NCBI RefSeq assembly: GCF_000283155.1
Contig: NW_004454175.1
Coordinates: 173,919-237,918, forward strand
Length of the DNA stretch: 64,000 nucleotides
Source: Ceratotherium simum simum
Taxonomy: Eukaryota; Chordata; Mammalia; Perissodactyla; Rhinocerotidae
Reading direction: 5' to 3'
Below, in pieces: positions 1-13,370 of this stretch (positions are counted from its first letter, which is position 1; each line of letters opens with the position of its first letter). Below the pieces are notes generated by a model. The model had not been told where the DNA came from, made no database searches, and saw nothing but the letters and a program-made list of their open reading frames with translations. Position numbers and translations under genes: made by a program.

Positions 1-965
1 TTGCTCCTTCCTGCTGCCTAGAATATGAATATAATGGCTTGGAACCTCAGGGGTTATATGTGAGCATCCGGTAACCTTGAGAATGCAAGCCAGTGCAGAG
101 GATGCTGGTACAGAATATAATTGTGGAGCTGCCATATTAGGCTTCCTGCAGCCTTCATATTTTGAGACAATATAAACTATTTTGTTTAAACTACTGTTAT
201 TTTGGGTCTCTGTTTCGTTCAGTAGAACCCAGTTGATTAGAAAGGAAAAACTGAAAGGAATTAAGGGACTAGAGACCTCAATGTGGTCAACTGAAGAGCA
301 GGTTTAATGGGAATAGGGATAAGAGGTTGAGGTCAGAGAGGGCTTACTAAGTTTGAGATGGGTGGGTAATGAAAGAGTCTAAGAGATGGTTGTAGGTTGC
401 TAAAGTAGAATGCTGGTGATGTTCCTGGAGGAGAGAAAGTCGAGGAAATTATATTTGTGTACACAGATAGGTAACCAAGAGGTAACCCTTCGATTAGACC
501 ATTGTTAGAGTTTTGACTCATGGGCCACCAAAGATCTATCTATGGATCTATCTTAAGGACTCCAATTTGAGATACACTACAAAATATTATTTTATTGTAT
601 GGCCTTGTTGTCAAAATGATTTAAGGCAGCTAATAAAGATACAGACAAATTGTGAGATTAAAAAAAATTAAAAATAAGAAAATGGGACAAAGGGAAAATA
701 TGGTAGAAGAACAAAATGGAAGCAGGAATGAAGTTAGAATGGTAAAAACATGTCCACGAGGTTCTCTATACCTTCTAGATGTATTGTAGGCAAGAAATTT
801 TGGGTCAAAGCTTGCTAGCCATCAACTTGAAAAATGTTATAATATTCACGGGAGCAATGGGATAAAAACACACTATGGTTGTTCAGGAAAAGCACAAATA
901 TTCCTTTTACTAAGACTATTTTACTTAAATTATGATTTTATATGACTGAATTAAAGAACAACATC

Positions 966-1329
966 AAAATTTCTCTTTTGTATGGGAGGAATATAAAGAC
1001 GGTTTTAAGGAGAACCACAATAACCAAGTTTACGTCATCCCCCAATATCGAGGTGAAAAGAATACGTTCAGTCGGGTAGCTCCCCCCAATACCGGTTACT
1101 TGAATATGTTTTCAGGATGAATGTCTTTGCCTAGACATAGCTAGAATAAAATTTCTCTTTTGTATGGGAGGAATATAAAGACGGTTTTAAGGAGAACCAC
1201 AATAACCAAGTTTACGTCATCCCCCAATATCGAGGTGAAAAGAATACGTTCAGTCGGGTAGCTCCCCCCAATACCGGTTACTTGAATATGTTTTCAGGAT
1301 GAATGTCTTTGCCTAGACATAGCTAGAAT
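966..1329. repeat. Perfect 182-bp tandem duplication
   Basis: Units at 966-1147 and 1148-1329 are identical base for base by eye, joined head to tail with no spacer. Each unit has several CpG dinucleotides (in GACGG, TTACGTCA, ATCGAGG, TACGTTC, GTCGGG, ACCGG), many for this AT-rich intron, and a TTACGTCA octamer resembling a bZIP site (1030-1037 and 1212-1219). I do not recognise the unit as any known repeat family. Identity implies a very recent event, a polymorphic repeat, or an assembly duplication. Confidence 0.97.
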
Positions 1330-1625
1330 AACCAAAAGACTAAAAATAAGACATGTCAAAAACATTGATAGGAATTAAAAATTTTAGGCTTAGGAAAAAC
1401 TATAATGTAATGTAATGTAAAAATTAGCCTTAGATGTTACCTTTTGCTGTCTCTGCCAAACACAAATAAAGACTTAGATCTCAGCATGAAGGTTAGTGAA
1501 GAGAAAGATTATTGTGGTTGGTGGTGATGGTTATTAGGTATCGGAGGGTTCGCTTAAGTGGAGGCTATCTTTTCATCAAACCTTGAGGGGAGGAGTGATC
1601 TTTTGCCTTTGAGAGGGGAATTGCT

Positions 1626-1889
1626 GGGGCCGGCCCCGTGGCATAGCAGTTAAGTGGGCGTGCTCCGCTGCTGGCGACCCAGGTCCAGATCCAGGGCGCG
1701 CACCAACGCGCTGCTTGTCAGGCCATGCTGTGGCGGCGTCCCACGTAAAGTGGAGGAAAATGGGCAGTGGAGGAAGATGGGCACCGATGTTGCTCAGGGC
1801 CAGTCTTCCTCAGCAAAAAAAGAGGAGGATTGGCAGATATTAGCACAGGGCTGATCTCCCTCATACACACACATACAAAAATTAAAAGT
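1626..1889 (+). mobile_element. ERE SINE, long type
   Basis: The tRNA-like head begins GGGCCGGCCCCGTGG and has an A-box-like TGGCATAGCAGTTAAG; the B box is eroded. The body has the GGAGGAAGATGGGCAC and TCTTCCTCAGCAAAAA blocks of the long ERE type. A GGAATTGCT duplication flanks it at 1617-1625 and 1890-1898. The tail is CA-rich rather than pure A. Confidence 0.93.
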
Positions 1890-2711
1890 GGAATTGCTCT
1901 AAGATGGGGCTGTAGTTGGGGGCAAGGAAGGAAAAGACTGGAAGACTTCAAATCCCTTCCATTCTTAAGACTATGATTCCAGATTATTTTTGCTGTATAT
2001 TTGTGAGGATTGTTACTTTTTTTTTAATCAGTAGTCTGGCAGATGTCACACACATGCCTTTGTCATTAGTTATTGTTTGAGTTTGCTGACAAAACGCAGA
2101 AATAGTAAAATCATTAATTTAGCTGAAGAATCCAGGTATTCAAGATACTGTCTAATTGGAGTCTACAAGATGTTAAAGGACTTTCCAGACTATTTTAAAA
2201 TTAAATTTGCCTGAATTCTTCTAAATGATTTTGCAGATTTCCATAATAAATGTGGCAAACATTTCTCTTATGGGATGTAAATAATCAAACTCTGTTGCGC
2301 TGTAGAGTAATATTATAAAGCACTTAGCTAATCAGATTGTGAGAGTCGCTCAAAATTCCTAACCATGTAATTTTTGCATAGAGAGAGGGTGCTTCATGCT
2401 GTGCAATTAACTGGTTTTATCAGCTATAAATTTGGTTGTTGCTAGCTGCCCTGATGGCCTAGTGCCTGTGGAGAATTAGATCTTGGTTCTTGACTTGATC
2501 CTGCACAATTGAGTGTCAGGAAGGCATGGAAATCTGAAAGTGGGGGCAGCGGCTGAGGCCCTAAGAGGGAGTTGGTGAGGAGTTGTTTCTCACGCTTCTG
2601 TAACTAACTAAAGAGAGCTTTGGAATTTTCTAGGCCTGTTGTAATTTTTGGATGTTCTATAAACTGTGTTCCATTCTGCATTCAAATTAGGTTTATAAAG
2701 TAAAGTGGGAC

Positions 2712-2950
2712 GGTTTAGTGATTATGAGCAGGGCTTTGACATCAGACTACCTGTGTCAAAAACCTGGCTTTGCCATTTACTGTGCCCCGGCAAGTTCTTA
2801 AATTTCTCAGTGCCTGGGTTTCTTCCCCTGTGAAAGGGCAATAACAGTTGGCCCTAGTCTCCTTGGGTGCTGTGAGGATGTAAAGGTTCAGTCTCCATGA
2901 AGTGCTTGGCCGAGCTCATAGTAGGCCCTCAATACGTGTTAGCTATTATT
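2712..2950 (+). repeat. MIR SINE relic
   Basis: Matches MIR order: GGGCTTTGACATCAGAC, TGGCTTTGCCATTTACTG, CAAGTTCTTAAATTTCTCAG and the TAGTAGGCCCTCAATACGTG end. Diverged, without a clear tail. Confidence 0.88.
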
Positions 2951-3073
2951 ATAGAGGAGTCTGCAAATTGGAATCTCTTTGAACAAGGACAGCTTTTAAT
3001 AAAAAATGTTTAGATAAAAGGACTGATATTTTTATTGGAGTTTTTTTTAAACGGGGGGGAGAATACATTAAAA

Positions 3074-3257
3074 AAGGCAGAGGTAGGAGACCTAGATTCA
3101 AATTTTATTACTGACATTTATTAGGCTCCTGGAAAGTGAGCTTGAACAAATCATATCAAAGACCCAGTTTTCTTAACTCTTAAATACAATAAGATATCTA
3201 ACTTATTTGTGAGGGTCAAAGAAGATAAGTGCTTTGGAAATGTTAAAGTGCTATATC
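3074..3257 (+). repeat. MIR-type SINE relic
   Basis: Weak MIR pattern: CCTAGATTCAAATTT, a TGAACAAATCA.. block, CAGTTTTCTTAACTCTTAAAT and a GTGCTTTGGAAATG..AAAGTGCTATAT end. Much diverged. Confidence 0.55.
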
Positions 3258-3439
3258 TAGGTAAAAACATAGATAAACATGGAAAGTCGAATATAGTAAA
3301 TACATGAAGCTAATTAAAACAAGCAAAATATAAAAGTAGAATCCACTGCTGGAAGAGATCTGAATTTGCCCATAAGCTTGACTTGACTGACTGATAAATT
3401 GATTATAAAGGGAGGGGAAAGCTGGCAGAGAAAGGAATT

Positions 3440-3635
3440 AGCATTGGTTGAGCACCTAGCGTTTACTGGACACTGGGGTAGGATTACTGTCCCTATTTTA
3501 CAAATGAGGAGACTGTGGCCCAGAGAGGTTAAATAACTTCCTCAAAGTCACCTAGCTTATAAGTGACAGAGCCAAGATTCGTGCTCAAGCCTGTTTGACT
3601 CCAGAGGATGTCCTAGCACACCTTGGTTAATTACC
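3440..3635 (-). repeat. MIR SINE relic
   Basis: Reverse MIR: TTGAGCACCTAGCGTTTAC, CTATTTTACAAATGAGGAG, CAGAGAGGTTAAATAACTTC, and TTCGTGCTCAAGCCTGTTTG. The adjoining 3736-3850 may be a second, poorer MIR-like fragment. Confidence 0.85.
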
Positions 3636-5284
3636 TCACTTAAGATCAAATATTTATTGAGTACTCACTCTGTGTAAAGTACTGTTAATGCATTAATTTT
3701 GTTCTTTCACGGAAATGGATAGAAATTTAAAGCGTGAAGGAATCTGGAAGGTAATTTTGTCCAACCGCATCATTTTCTAGGAAGAAAACAAGGTCCAGAG
3801 TGACCAGGTGGCTTTAGGGCCATCCATTTTGGAACTAGAATTTAAATTTCCACTCACCTAGTCCAGTATTTGATTAAATTATATTGCTTTTCAGTTTTTT
3901 AGAAAGCATAATCCTTCATTAGTTCATACTTCAAGACTTATTCAAGGGCTTTCTTTGCGAAGGTTTTCTGTGTAATTTTAGCACCAAGTGATCTCTTTGA
4001 TCAAGTCACATAAATCATTTGCTAGAAAGCTGGGCACTTGTATGTGCTTTTGTCACCCAAAATGAATACAGGTTGTTTACAATATATTTGACTTTTTCAT
4101 GTGATCACAGTGACATTCTGTTGTGAGCACGATGAATATAAAATCTCTTAGCCTTTTTAAGAGGTATCTCTTAAATCCCTGTTCTTAAGTCTTCACTATC
4201 TGTGTCATTCAGTTTTAGCCACCCTTCCATCCTGCCAGGTTAGTCTGCCTTTAGTTGGCTGTGTACTTAACTAGAGAGCAGCCTGGTCTCTGGAGTGGCT
4301 GCGAGTGGTGAGTCTGCTGCAACCCACCAGGAAAACCATTGAGCAACAGAGACTTCCCAGCACTCACATGTTTGTAGTAAGTCCCACATGGCTCCATCTC
4401 GGTTGTTCATGAAGAGTGAGCAGAATGACTGGTTTATTTTTTAGTCTTAGTATTTCTAGCCATTTTCCTTCCAAAGAAAAGTCTTCATGATATCAAACAT
4501 CATTAGGAATATAGGCTGTATTATATTATGGAACCTAAATTCAGTTCATTTAGCCTTCTTTATTTCCCTGAATACCTAAAGGGCAGCATTTGAAAGAGAA
4601 CCTACAGAACTGTGAGGTTTGCTGCTTGTCATGTGACTTTGTCAGTGACTGGGCCTCATTAAGCCTAAAGTGACTCAAAGAGCATGACCTGTGTGTGACA
4701 TTCCAGTGATTAAATACAGGATTGAAAATCATCCAAGCCTACTCTTTAAGTTGTTCTCATAGTACTGCAGTTTTAGGAGGAGAGGGACTGGTTTTCCATC
4801 TTGCCATACATGTAAGAATTGAGTCTTTATTTTAGGAAAATGCCCCTAGCCATGATACTCCTGGGGTAAAAATGCAATGAATTAAACAGGATTTTCTTGT
4901 TTTCGACCCCAGTTTTTGTGATCTAATGCATATAAATCTCTTGATTATTGAGATTGAGCATTCTACCTCAATTATCTTTATAATCAGATCCTGAAACAGA
5001 AGGGAAGGGAAGTTCTACCTATGTCTTGCCTGAAAGAGCTAGGTGTTTTGACCTTACAGTTTTGTAAATGCTGTTCTGGGAATTTCTAAATCAAGAATTT
5101 CCCCTTGTTTCTTACCTTTCTGCTGCTAAGTACTATAGTTCTGGCCTCTGCGGTGATAAAGATAAGAGGTATGCTGTACTCAGAAGACCAGTGGCTGTGT
5201 CTTTTTGAACCTATCCTGTTCATTAGAGACCTGGTTCAATTGCTGTAGACTTTTATGACACTGGCCCAAGCCTAGGAAGAGGAG

Positions 5285-5642
5285 TGTCTTAGTCCATTCA
5301 GGCTGCTGAAACAGAACACCAAAGACAGGGTGGCTTATAAACAACATTGATTTCTCACAGTTCTGGAGGCTGGGAGAGGTCAAGGCATTAGCAGATTCAG
5401 TTTCTGGTGAGAACCTGCTTCCTGACTCATAGATGGCCATCTTCTCACTGTGTCCTCACATGGCAGAAGGGGCAAGAGAGCTCTTTGGGGTCTCTTTTAT
5501 GAGGGCACGAATCTCCCTCATGAGGGCTCCACCCTTACAACCTAATCACCTCCCAAAGGCCCCACCTCCAAATACCATCACACTGGGGATTAGATTTTCG
5601 ACATATGCATTTTGGGGCAATACAAACATTCAGTCTATAGCA
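5285..5642 (-). mobile_element. Solo LTR, MLT1-like (MaLR)
   Basis: Bounded by TG at 5285 and CA at 5642; flanking 5-mers AGGAG (5280-5284) and GGGAG (5643-5647) match at four of five bases, as expected of an LTR target duplication. Internal blocks such as TTTCTCACAGTTCTGGAGGC and CTAATCACCTCCCAAAGGCC are typical of this family. An old endogenous LTR of a nonautonomous ERVL-MaLR element; no coding part remains. Confidence 0.8.
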
Positions 5643-7696
5643 GGGAGCCTGCTTGAAATAAAGTCTCGCTCCTGAGAATCAGGACCCATCTGTCAGTGCA
5701 CAGTAGAGGAGCGCCTGCCAGTAGAGCAATGGGTATGGAAAGTGCAGACTAGACAAAAGGCTGGCTTACCTGCACAGGTGATTTTTGAAATATATGGTAA
5801 ATGTATTGGGTAGAAAATTGGAAGTGGAAGGTTTAAGACTAAGCAAACCTCTGCACTCTGAATCTGCAAAAGTACAATGATGAGGCAAGGGCATGCTTGG
5901 AGAATAGCCAAGCAGGAAAGGGCTCTCAAGAAACTGTGCTCATTTGACTGCCTTGGACTGCAGAGCCTGCAGGAGGCGAAGTGTGGTCGTCCACGGCTTC
6001 ATTCTGAAGGTTTAAATCAACAATGAGCTCGTGAACATAAATTGCAAATGTGGCTTCTACTGTGGTTGTATAATTGATTGACTGTCATTCTTAAGAAATA
6101 ATCGCCTTAGTAACCCTTATGCGTGTGAAAGAACAGAGTGAATATGAAGCAAATCCACATCCTTTGGCGTTTTACTCTTCTCACTGTGCTGTTCAGAGTA
6201 AACATTTACTAACATGGTCTCTCTATAGCAGTTATTTTAGCACGCTAAATATCATTATCAAGTACTGTTTGCTGGTTCATCCTTCAAATACTTGAGAGTG
6301 CTTCCTGTATATAAAGTATCTGACCTTTCTCCTCGTGTGGTATCATACTAGACATTTTACAAGATGAGCAGAGTCGGAAAGGCCTCCCTAAAGGGCAGCG
6401 GGCCACAGGAGCACACCTAAGGAGGGCGAGGAAGATCACTTAATAAAATGCTGAGCCAGATGCTGAGTAGGCTGCAGTCAGTCTAGAGTGCACTCAGCTC
6501 CAGCCCCCACATCTCTGGTCTCAGGGCCTCTCAGAACCTTCTTCAGGAGAAACCCAGGTGGACACTAGTTTCTTCCAGAGCCACATCGGGAGAAACTCAC
6601 AGCTCAGAGGTTAACTAAACTAGTTTTTATGTGCCCAGGGTAATCCTGGGAAGGTAAGCGAAGAGTTTTACTTCCTGATCCAATCCTAGGGAAAGATCAG
6701 AATTTCTCTGCAAATAAATATTTTTTATTTTATATTTATATATTCTGATCATAGATATTACATGCATGTATTGCTTTTTCTGATCAAAAAATATATAGGC
6801 TTATTGTAAGGAATTTGAGAAATATGTAACAGTTTAAAATTATTTATGATTCTTTCTGCTATCTAGAGGTAACCATAATTAATATTTCATTTTATTTCTT
6901 CTCAGTCTCTCTCTATATACATAATTTTTATTTTTTAAAAATGTGGGAGCATATATCTTCTTGAACTTTGGGGGAGTATCCTGACCCTGGATCATATTGG
7001 TATTCTGGAGACAGAGCTGTCTTTGGAGAAAGCCTTTGACCTTGAATGCACAGTGCAGTAAGGAGACTGCTTCTTCTGAATGATTGAATGAGAGACTTTT
7101 CTTTCTTTTACCGTCATACTCTGATGGAATCATAGAATCTTGGAATTAGTGAGGACCTCAGAGATCAGAGTCCCTGGAGTAGTGTTTTAAATACCACACG
7201 CACCAGAGGGAAAGAAGGAGCAGTTGACATTTGTGGACAGTAGGAGCGTACCTTGGATTTTCTATACCTACTGTCCTTGTTGTCAGTACCACATCACAGG
7301 CAGAAGGATGGACCCTGTGCGGCACAATCCTGCTGCTATTAGAGGGTAATAGCTGTAGACAACCAGGGACGAAGTCCTGTTCCTAATGTAAGATGTAAAT
7401 GAAGCCTGCCAGCCTAGTGATGTGGGTCTTCATAAACTATTGCTTTCATTAGATTACTGGCTATAGATCATAGACAGTAGAGCAATAGAGTGCTCTCAGT
7501 ATCTTTACTTTCTTTCACAAAAGGAAGTGAACTAATTTTTATTTATAATATATTTATTACATAAATACATATAGGCTATATCAATAGAATATAAAAAATG
7601 TAAAATAAGCTTTAAAAATGCAGAATCTTTAAGGATTCTATGGCAGCTCTCCAAAATTAAAGAAACAAATTGAAATTTGGGATTACGTTGAAAAAA

Positions 7697-7962
7697 CTTC
7701 CAGTTATAAAATAAATAAGTCATGGGGATGTAATGTACAGTATAGTGATTATAGTTAATAATACTGTATTGTATAGTTGGAAGTTGCTAAGAGAGTAGAT
7801 CTTAAAAGGTCTCATCACAAGAAAAAAAATTTGTAACTATGTAAGGTGACAGATGTTAACTAGACTTATTGTGGTGATCATGTCACAATAGATACAAATA
7901 TTGAATCATTATATTATACACTTGAAACTAATATGTCAGTTATATCTCAATTTCTTTAAAAA
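7697..7962 (+). mobile_element. L1 3' end fragment
   Basis: Typical L1 3' UTR blocks: GGGGATGTAATGTACAGTAT, TAGTTAATAATACTGTATTG, AAGTTGCTAAGAGAGTAGAT and TCTCATCACAAGAAAAAAA. Truncated 5' end, no coding part. Confidence 0.88.
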
Positions 7963-8741
7963 GGCAATTTTGCCAAAATAGAAAAAAAAAATTTTGAATT
8001 GAGGCAAAGGGAAGATGAAGATACTAATTATTTTAACATCTTATTTTAAAGCCGTTGGAAGTACTTTAAAGGAACGGAATTAAAACTTAAATTCCCTTAA
8101 ACTTAAATTTAGTTAAATTATGATATTTGACTTCTCCTGTTCTCTCTGATTGAATCAGCCATTTGGAAAACTGTGTGCTGATCAACTTCTGGAAACATAG
8201 CAAACTGAGCTAATGGCTCCTCTCCCCACATAAATGTATAGAAATGTCAGATAAAATAAAACTAACAAAACACCTACCTCCTCCCCATCTCTGTTAACAA
8301 ATGAAAACCCCTGTAAGTTTTCCTATAAAGAAAGAAGAAAAGAAGTAGGAAGGGAGGAAAGGGGTGGGGGGGTGGCGGGGGGAGCAGCCCCAGCTGGAAG
8401 CACTAGGAGCAGTCACGGATCTTACTGCAAACACATCTGCAAAGACAGTTTGTACTCTGATAAGGGCATTGCTATTAGACATTTTTATGGCTAGACCTGG
8501 GGTCACTCCACTTCTCTATCATATTGGGACCCTTTATTTTCTAGAGTCTTTGAGCCTAAGTTAAAACTGTTGTAGTTTGTCACAGGTTTTGCTTAGATCC
8601 TCAAGTCCTCATCTAGAAGACTACATGTTTATCCAAAGGATATTTAGACCTTGGGTTGTGTAACTTTGGGATGATTATTGTTTGTATATATGTATATGCA
8701 CTGTGATCATTCATCTCTCCCAAAGTCTAGAAGAGCATTTT

Positions 8742-9232
8742 TAAAACTTTTGTTTATTGTGGTAAAATATGTATAGCATAAAATTTGCCATTTTAACCAT
8801 ATTTAAGTGTACAATTCAGTGGCATTAATTACATTCACAGTGTTGTACAACCATCACCACTATTTCCAAAATTTTTTATCACTCTACACATTAAGCGATA
8901 ACTCCCCATTCCTTCCTCCCCCAGCCTCTGGTAATCTCTCATCTGCTTTTTTTATCTCTCAATTTGCCAATTCAAGATATGTCATATAAGTGGAATCATA
9001 CAATATTTGTCCTTTTGTGTCTGGCTTATTCACTTAGCATAATGTTTTCAAGGTTCATGTGCATTGTAGCATGTATCAGAACTCAATTCCTTTTTATGGC
9101 TAAATAATGTTCCATCATATTTATATATCACATTTTGTTTATCTGTTGATCAGCTGATGAACACTTGGGTTGCTTCTACCTATTGGCTATTGTGAAAAAT
9201 GCTACAGTAAACATTAGTGTACAAGTATCTGA
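8742..9232 (-). mobile_element. L1 3' end fragment, antisense
   Basis: Reverse complement of an L1 ORF2 end and 3' UTR: ACAATTCAGTGGCATTAATT, TAAGTGGAATCATACAATAT, GTGTCTGGCTTATTCACTTA and GGCTATTGTGAAAAATGCT. Confidence 0.88.
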
Positions 9233-9701
9233 GTCCCTAGAATAGTGTTTTGCAAACTGAAAAATGTATAGATTCTTTATATAGAAATATTAAGTCATCT
9301 GGATTTCCACTGTTGACTAAAATTATTATTTCAGTGTAACTTAAGTATACACAAACATAAAATTAAAAATAAACTCCTTATGCTTATAACTCATAAAATC
9401 AAAACCAATTTTTCAATTAAATAAAAATAAAACCATAAAATCAATACAACTAAAATGAACAATTTTCATCAAATTATATTTGCTGAAAATATAGTGACTT
9501 TTGTTGATTTTAATAGTGTTAAAAGATATATTTACATTTTTGGGGGCACACTGGACCATTATTTTAGCCCTCATCATTATGTTTCCTTTCTTAACAGGAA
9601 GGACTTTTTCAAACCACTAATCCATTATTTTGATGGAGAGTCTATTTGCTAGAGTATCCCAGAATACAAATGATGAAAACAAAATTGAGAGAAAAATTAT
9701 T

Positions 9702-9961
9702 GGGGCTGACCTGGTGGCGCAAGCAGTTAGGTGTGCGCGCTCCGCTGCAGTGGCCCAGGGTTCGCTGGTTCGGATCCTGGGCACTCACCAACGCACCACT
9801 TGTTAGGCTATGCTGTGGCGGCGTCCCATATAAAGTAGAGGAAGATGGGCACGGATGTTAGCCCAGGGCCAGTCTTCCTTAGCAAAAAAGAGGAGGATTG
9901 GCATCGGATGTTAGCTCAGGGCTGGTCTTCCTCACCAAAAAAAAAAAAAGAAAGAAAGAAA
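9702..9961 (+). mobile_element. ERE SINE, long type
   Basis: Starts GGGGCTGACCTGGTGGCG, has a GGTTCGGATCC B box, and the repeated TTAGCTCAGGGC and TCTTCCTCA blocks. Ends in an A-run followed by (GAAA)n. Flanking duplication GAAAAATTATT at 9691-9701 and 9962-9972. Confidence 0.95.
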
Positions 9962-12212
9962 GAAAAATTATTACTGCATATTTATTACAACTGTTTCATT
10001 AATGAACTGTTGGCAAGCAGGTGCTTATAAAGGCAAATCTACAGAATACATCAGCTTGCCATCAGATACTGACTGCTACAGCACAGGTTTTAGTCATTTG
10101 GTTAATCCCACTGTTATTTCTGTTGGAGCTTGTTTGAATTGCTAACATCATGATATCACTTGGCCATCATGATACCACTTGTTTATTTAGTCTATCTCTG
10201 TTTATTATTAGCCTATTTCCATGAAACTAGAACAGCACTCTAAAGTAGTATGTTGTTTTCGTGTTGTTAAATCAAATTCTTAGTTTATTAAATTAGAACC
10301 TAAAGTCTTATTCCATAGAAATGTCTTTTACTTGCAAATTATACTGCGAGTATAGTTTTCATAAGTGTAAAAAATTAAAAAATGAGCACAACAATGGGAC
10401 ACAAGGTAATGGTTGTTATTTTGACATTAGCATATGCCTACCCAAGAGCTGTTAGACATGCTTGCAAACACTTGAAAAGATAAATTCTGTCTCTCCGAGG
10501 TATCACTTGGTGATATCTTAAATGTAAATATGAAAATTAGCTGGAACACTGAAAATCCATGTTGTGCTGAATTATAAAATGGTCATCCAAGGATTCAGAA
10601 GATTCTTGTATTTATTCTTTATTAATACAGACATTTTTAATGGTCACAGAATTTAGATACCCCAAAGAATACACCAAAACGTACCAAAGGATAGCACTCC
10701 TTTCTTTTGCAAGTACTGGTCTAAACATTAATGCTCTACTCACATTCAATTCTAATGCTTTACTCACAAAGAGTTGATCTGCCACTTAAACATAGGGGGT
10801 GCTTATGATTTCAAGACTTCACATAAACTCTATTTTTACAACAAAGTTCATTTATTATTTCTTAATGAGAAGTAGAATTGCCATACGGGCGAATAATTGT
10901 ATCACCCAATTAGTGATTTTCTTCCTACTGGGAAAACTACACTGTGAGAGGAAGGTTGCTTGATGAGCACAGAACTTCTACACACAGTAGACACTCAGTG
11001 AGTGTGAAGGAATTGTTCTGATAGCCCCCTTCAATATCTATATTACCAAAAGAAAAACATTGTCAAATCAAGCTTGATAAATGTCTCATCCCATCAATGA
11101 TAATTTTCCTTTCTCTTGGTTCCATATTGACCCCATGCCAACCCTCAAACTTCTGTTTTCTATCTAGTTAGTTATCTGACCTTCAAAACAAATTTTACAG
11201 TGTTTTTAATGAAATCTCAACTCTTCCTATGAAAAAATATGATAACAACACATTCATAGTGTGCAGATTCCCAAAGGGAGTCCCCTTTCTGACCAAGGCT
11301 TCTCCATTTGTCCTCAATTGCTGACATTCTTCTTGATGATCCCCTTTCTGGAGTGGGGACTTATAAATCTCTTTACTTACTGCCAATAACATGGCTTTCA
11401 TTTAAAAATATTAAATTTTTTTATATTTAACTTACACGATTGTGTACCTAATTGTATTTATAATTCTTGATTAGTCATATTCTATCTCCACAAAAGTAAT
11501 AGAATTTTAGTGACTACATGTGATTTAGTTAATCTAGAGAACATCTTTCTATAGATATTAGCGGAGATACACTGTGGTATCTCTGTTTTTTCATTTTAAA
11601 AATTAAGTTTATTAAATATGATCTATTTTTTACCATGTCACTTCTGCAGTACAGTTTTCTAGTATTTAATACATTTCAAAGTGTAAATACCGTATGGCTT
11701 CCCTCTCAAATCACCACCAAAGGTCAAGAATCCACCTTTATATCCTTTCCAGTACCTTGCATATGGTATGAGAGCAATAATATATTTTGAATGAATGATT
11801 AGATAAATAATATAAACTGGGTATTACCTGAATCTATTCAAGTAATAGTTAAGAAACCCTGTCTTAATTTTGTCATGACTATTCATCCAACCGATAGAAG
11901 TTCAGTCTTGCTGCAGTCTCCCAGAAGAGACACTATGCAGGAAAAACATATCTGACTATTAGGAAGAGGGCTTTTACTGTAAATAAATATGGTATCTCCC
12001 CTCTTTAGTCATCCTCCTCCACTGTCGGTCATGCTGGCTCGCCAGTAATCACCTCTTGTTGCCGCTTCAACCCCATTTCCTTTTTACATTTTCAGAAAGT
12101 TTCAATAGAAATTCTTCAAATTTCAAGAATGCTACTAAAGACAGAGTTTTATCAGCATCACCTACTTGTTGAGCACAATATGTCTTTGTAAATGTATGTA
12201 AAAGAGAATTGA

Positions 12213-12419
<207 letters not shown>

Positions 12420-13199
12420 TAGATTCCTTAATATGCTAAAATGCTTAATATTAGGTTCAGTCATGAATTGTGTGCTACTGTCAGATGTCACTTTTGTTGC
12501 TATAAAGCATTAATAAAACTGATTATATCAATATAATTAAGAATAGTGTTTCCACTTCTACCCATGTTTAATTGTGCTAATTATATCTGCGTAAATGCTA
12601 TTTAAATGCACTCGCAGCTGCAATACCAATATTTAAGGTGCCGTTTAACTAAAATTTCATTTGATTAGTTGAAATGAGCGATGTTTTTTGTTACTGTGAC
12701 CTTTTACAAATTAAGATTTCTCGAGCTATTCGTGTCGTAATTCTTTGCAAGGCATTTTAATCCCATTAGAGCATTCTTTCTTCAAGGTCTCTGACATGAG
12801 AACAATATTTTTCAGGTTTGGTCATCTGGGTTGGTAATGACCTTGATCTAAATTACCACATAATTTGGAGCAGGAGTTTATAACTGATGGAAATACCCTT
12901 TCCAAAAAGGAGCACACAGAAAATTTTGCCATATAAAAACAGAAAGACCGTATTTTTAATACTTTATCCTCATATTTGTATAATCCAATGAGCACCGTTA
13001 GGTCTACAATAAATATAATGTTCAATTTTACAATAAATAACTTTGATCAGCTCTTTATCATGGCAGTTCTTTGATTAAAACAAAACAAACAACAAAACCT
13101 TTAAAGATTAGCCCTGTCTTCTTCTACTGTAGTGGTAAGAACTTGGATTGCCTTTACAGAAAATAACAACAAAACACCCTCAATAAAAAGAGTTGGATT

Positions 13200-13370
13200 G
13201 GATACTTTCTTATAAATTGTCTCACCTAATACTTACAATAACCCTGTGAGATAGGTAAAATAATTTCTGTTTTACGAATAAGAAACTAAAACTCTAACTT
13301 AAGTAACTTTCCCAAGGTCACCCAGCTAGTGGTGGAACCAGAGTGGTATAAATTTCTCAGATTGATTTGA
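13200..13370 (-). repeat. MIR SINE relic
   Basis: Reverse MIR blocks: CTGTGAGATAGGTA, TGTTTTACGAATAAGAAACT, CTTTCCCAAGGTCACCCAGC and TAGTGGTGGAACCAGAG. Confidence 0.8.

Noticed and set aside
966..1329. CRISPR-like or satellite array
   Set aside because: There are just two contiguous copies and no spacers, so neither label fits.
5433..5675. 80-codon frame and its antisense partner
   Set aside because: Both lie within the MLT1-like LTR.
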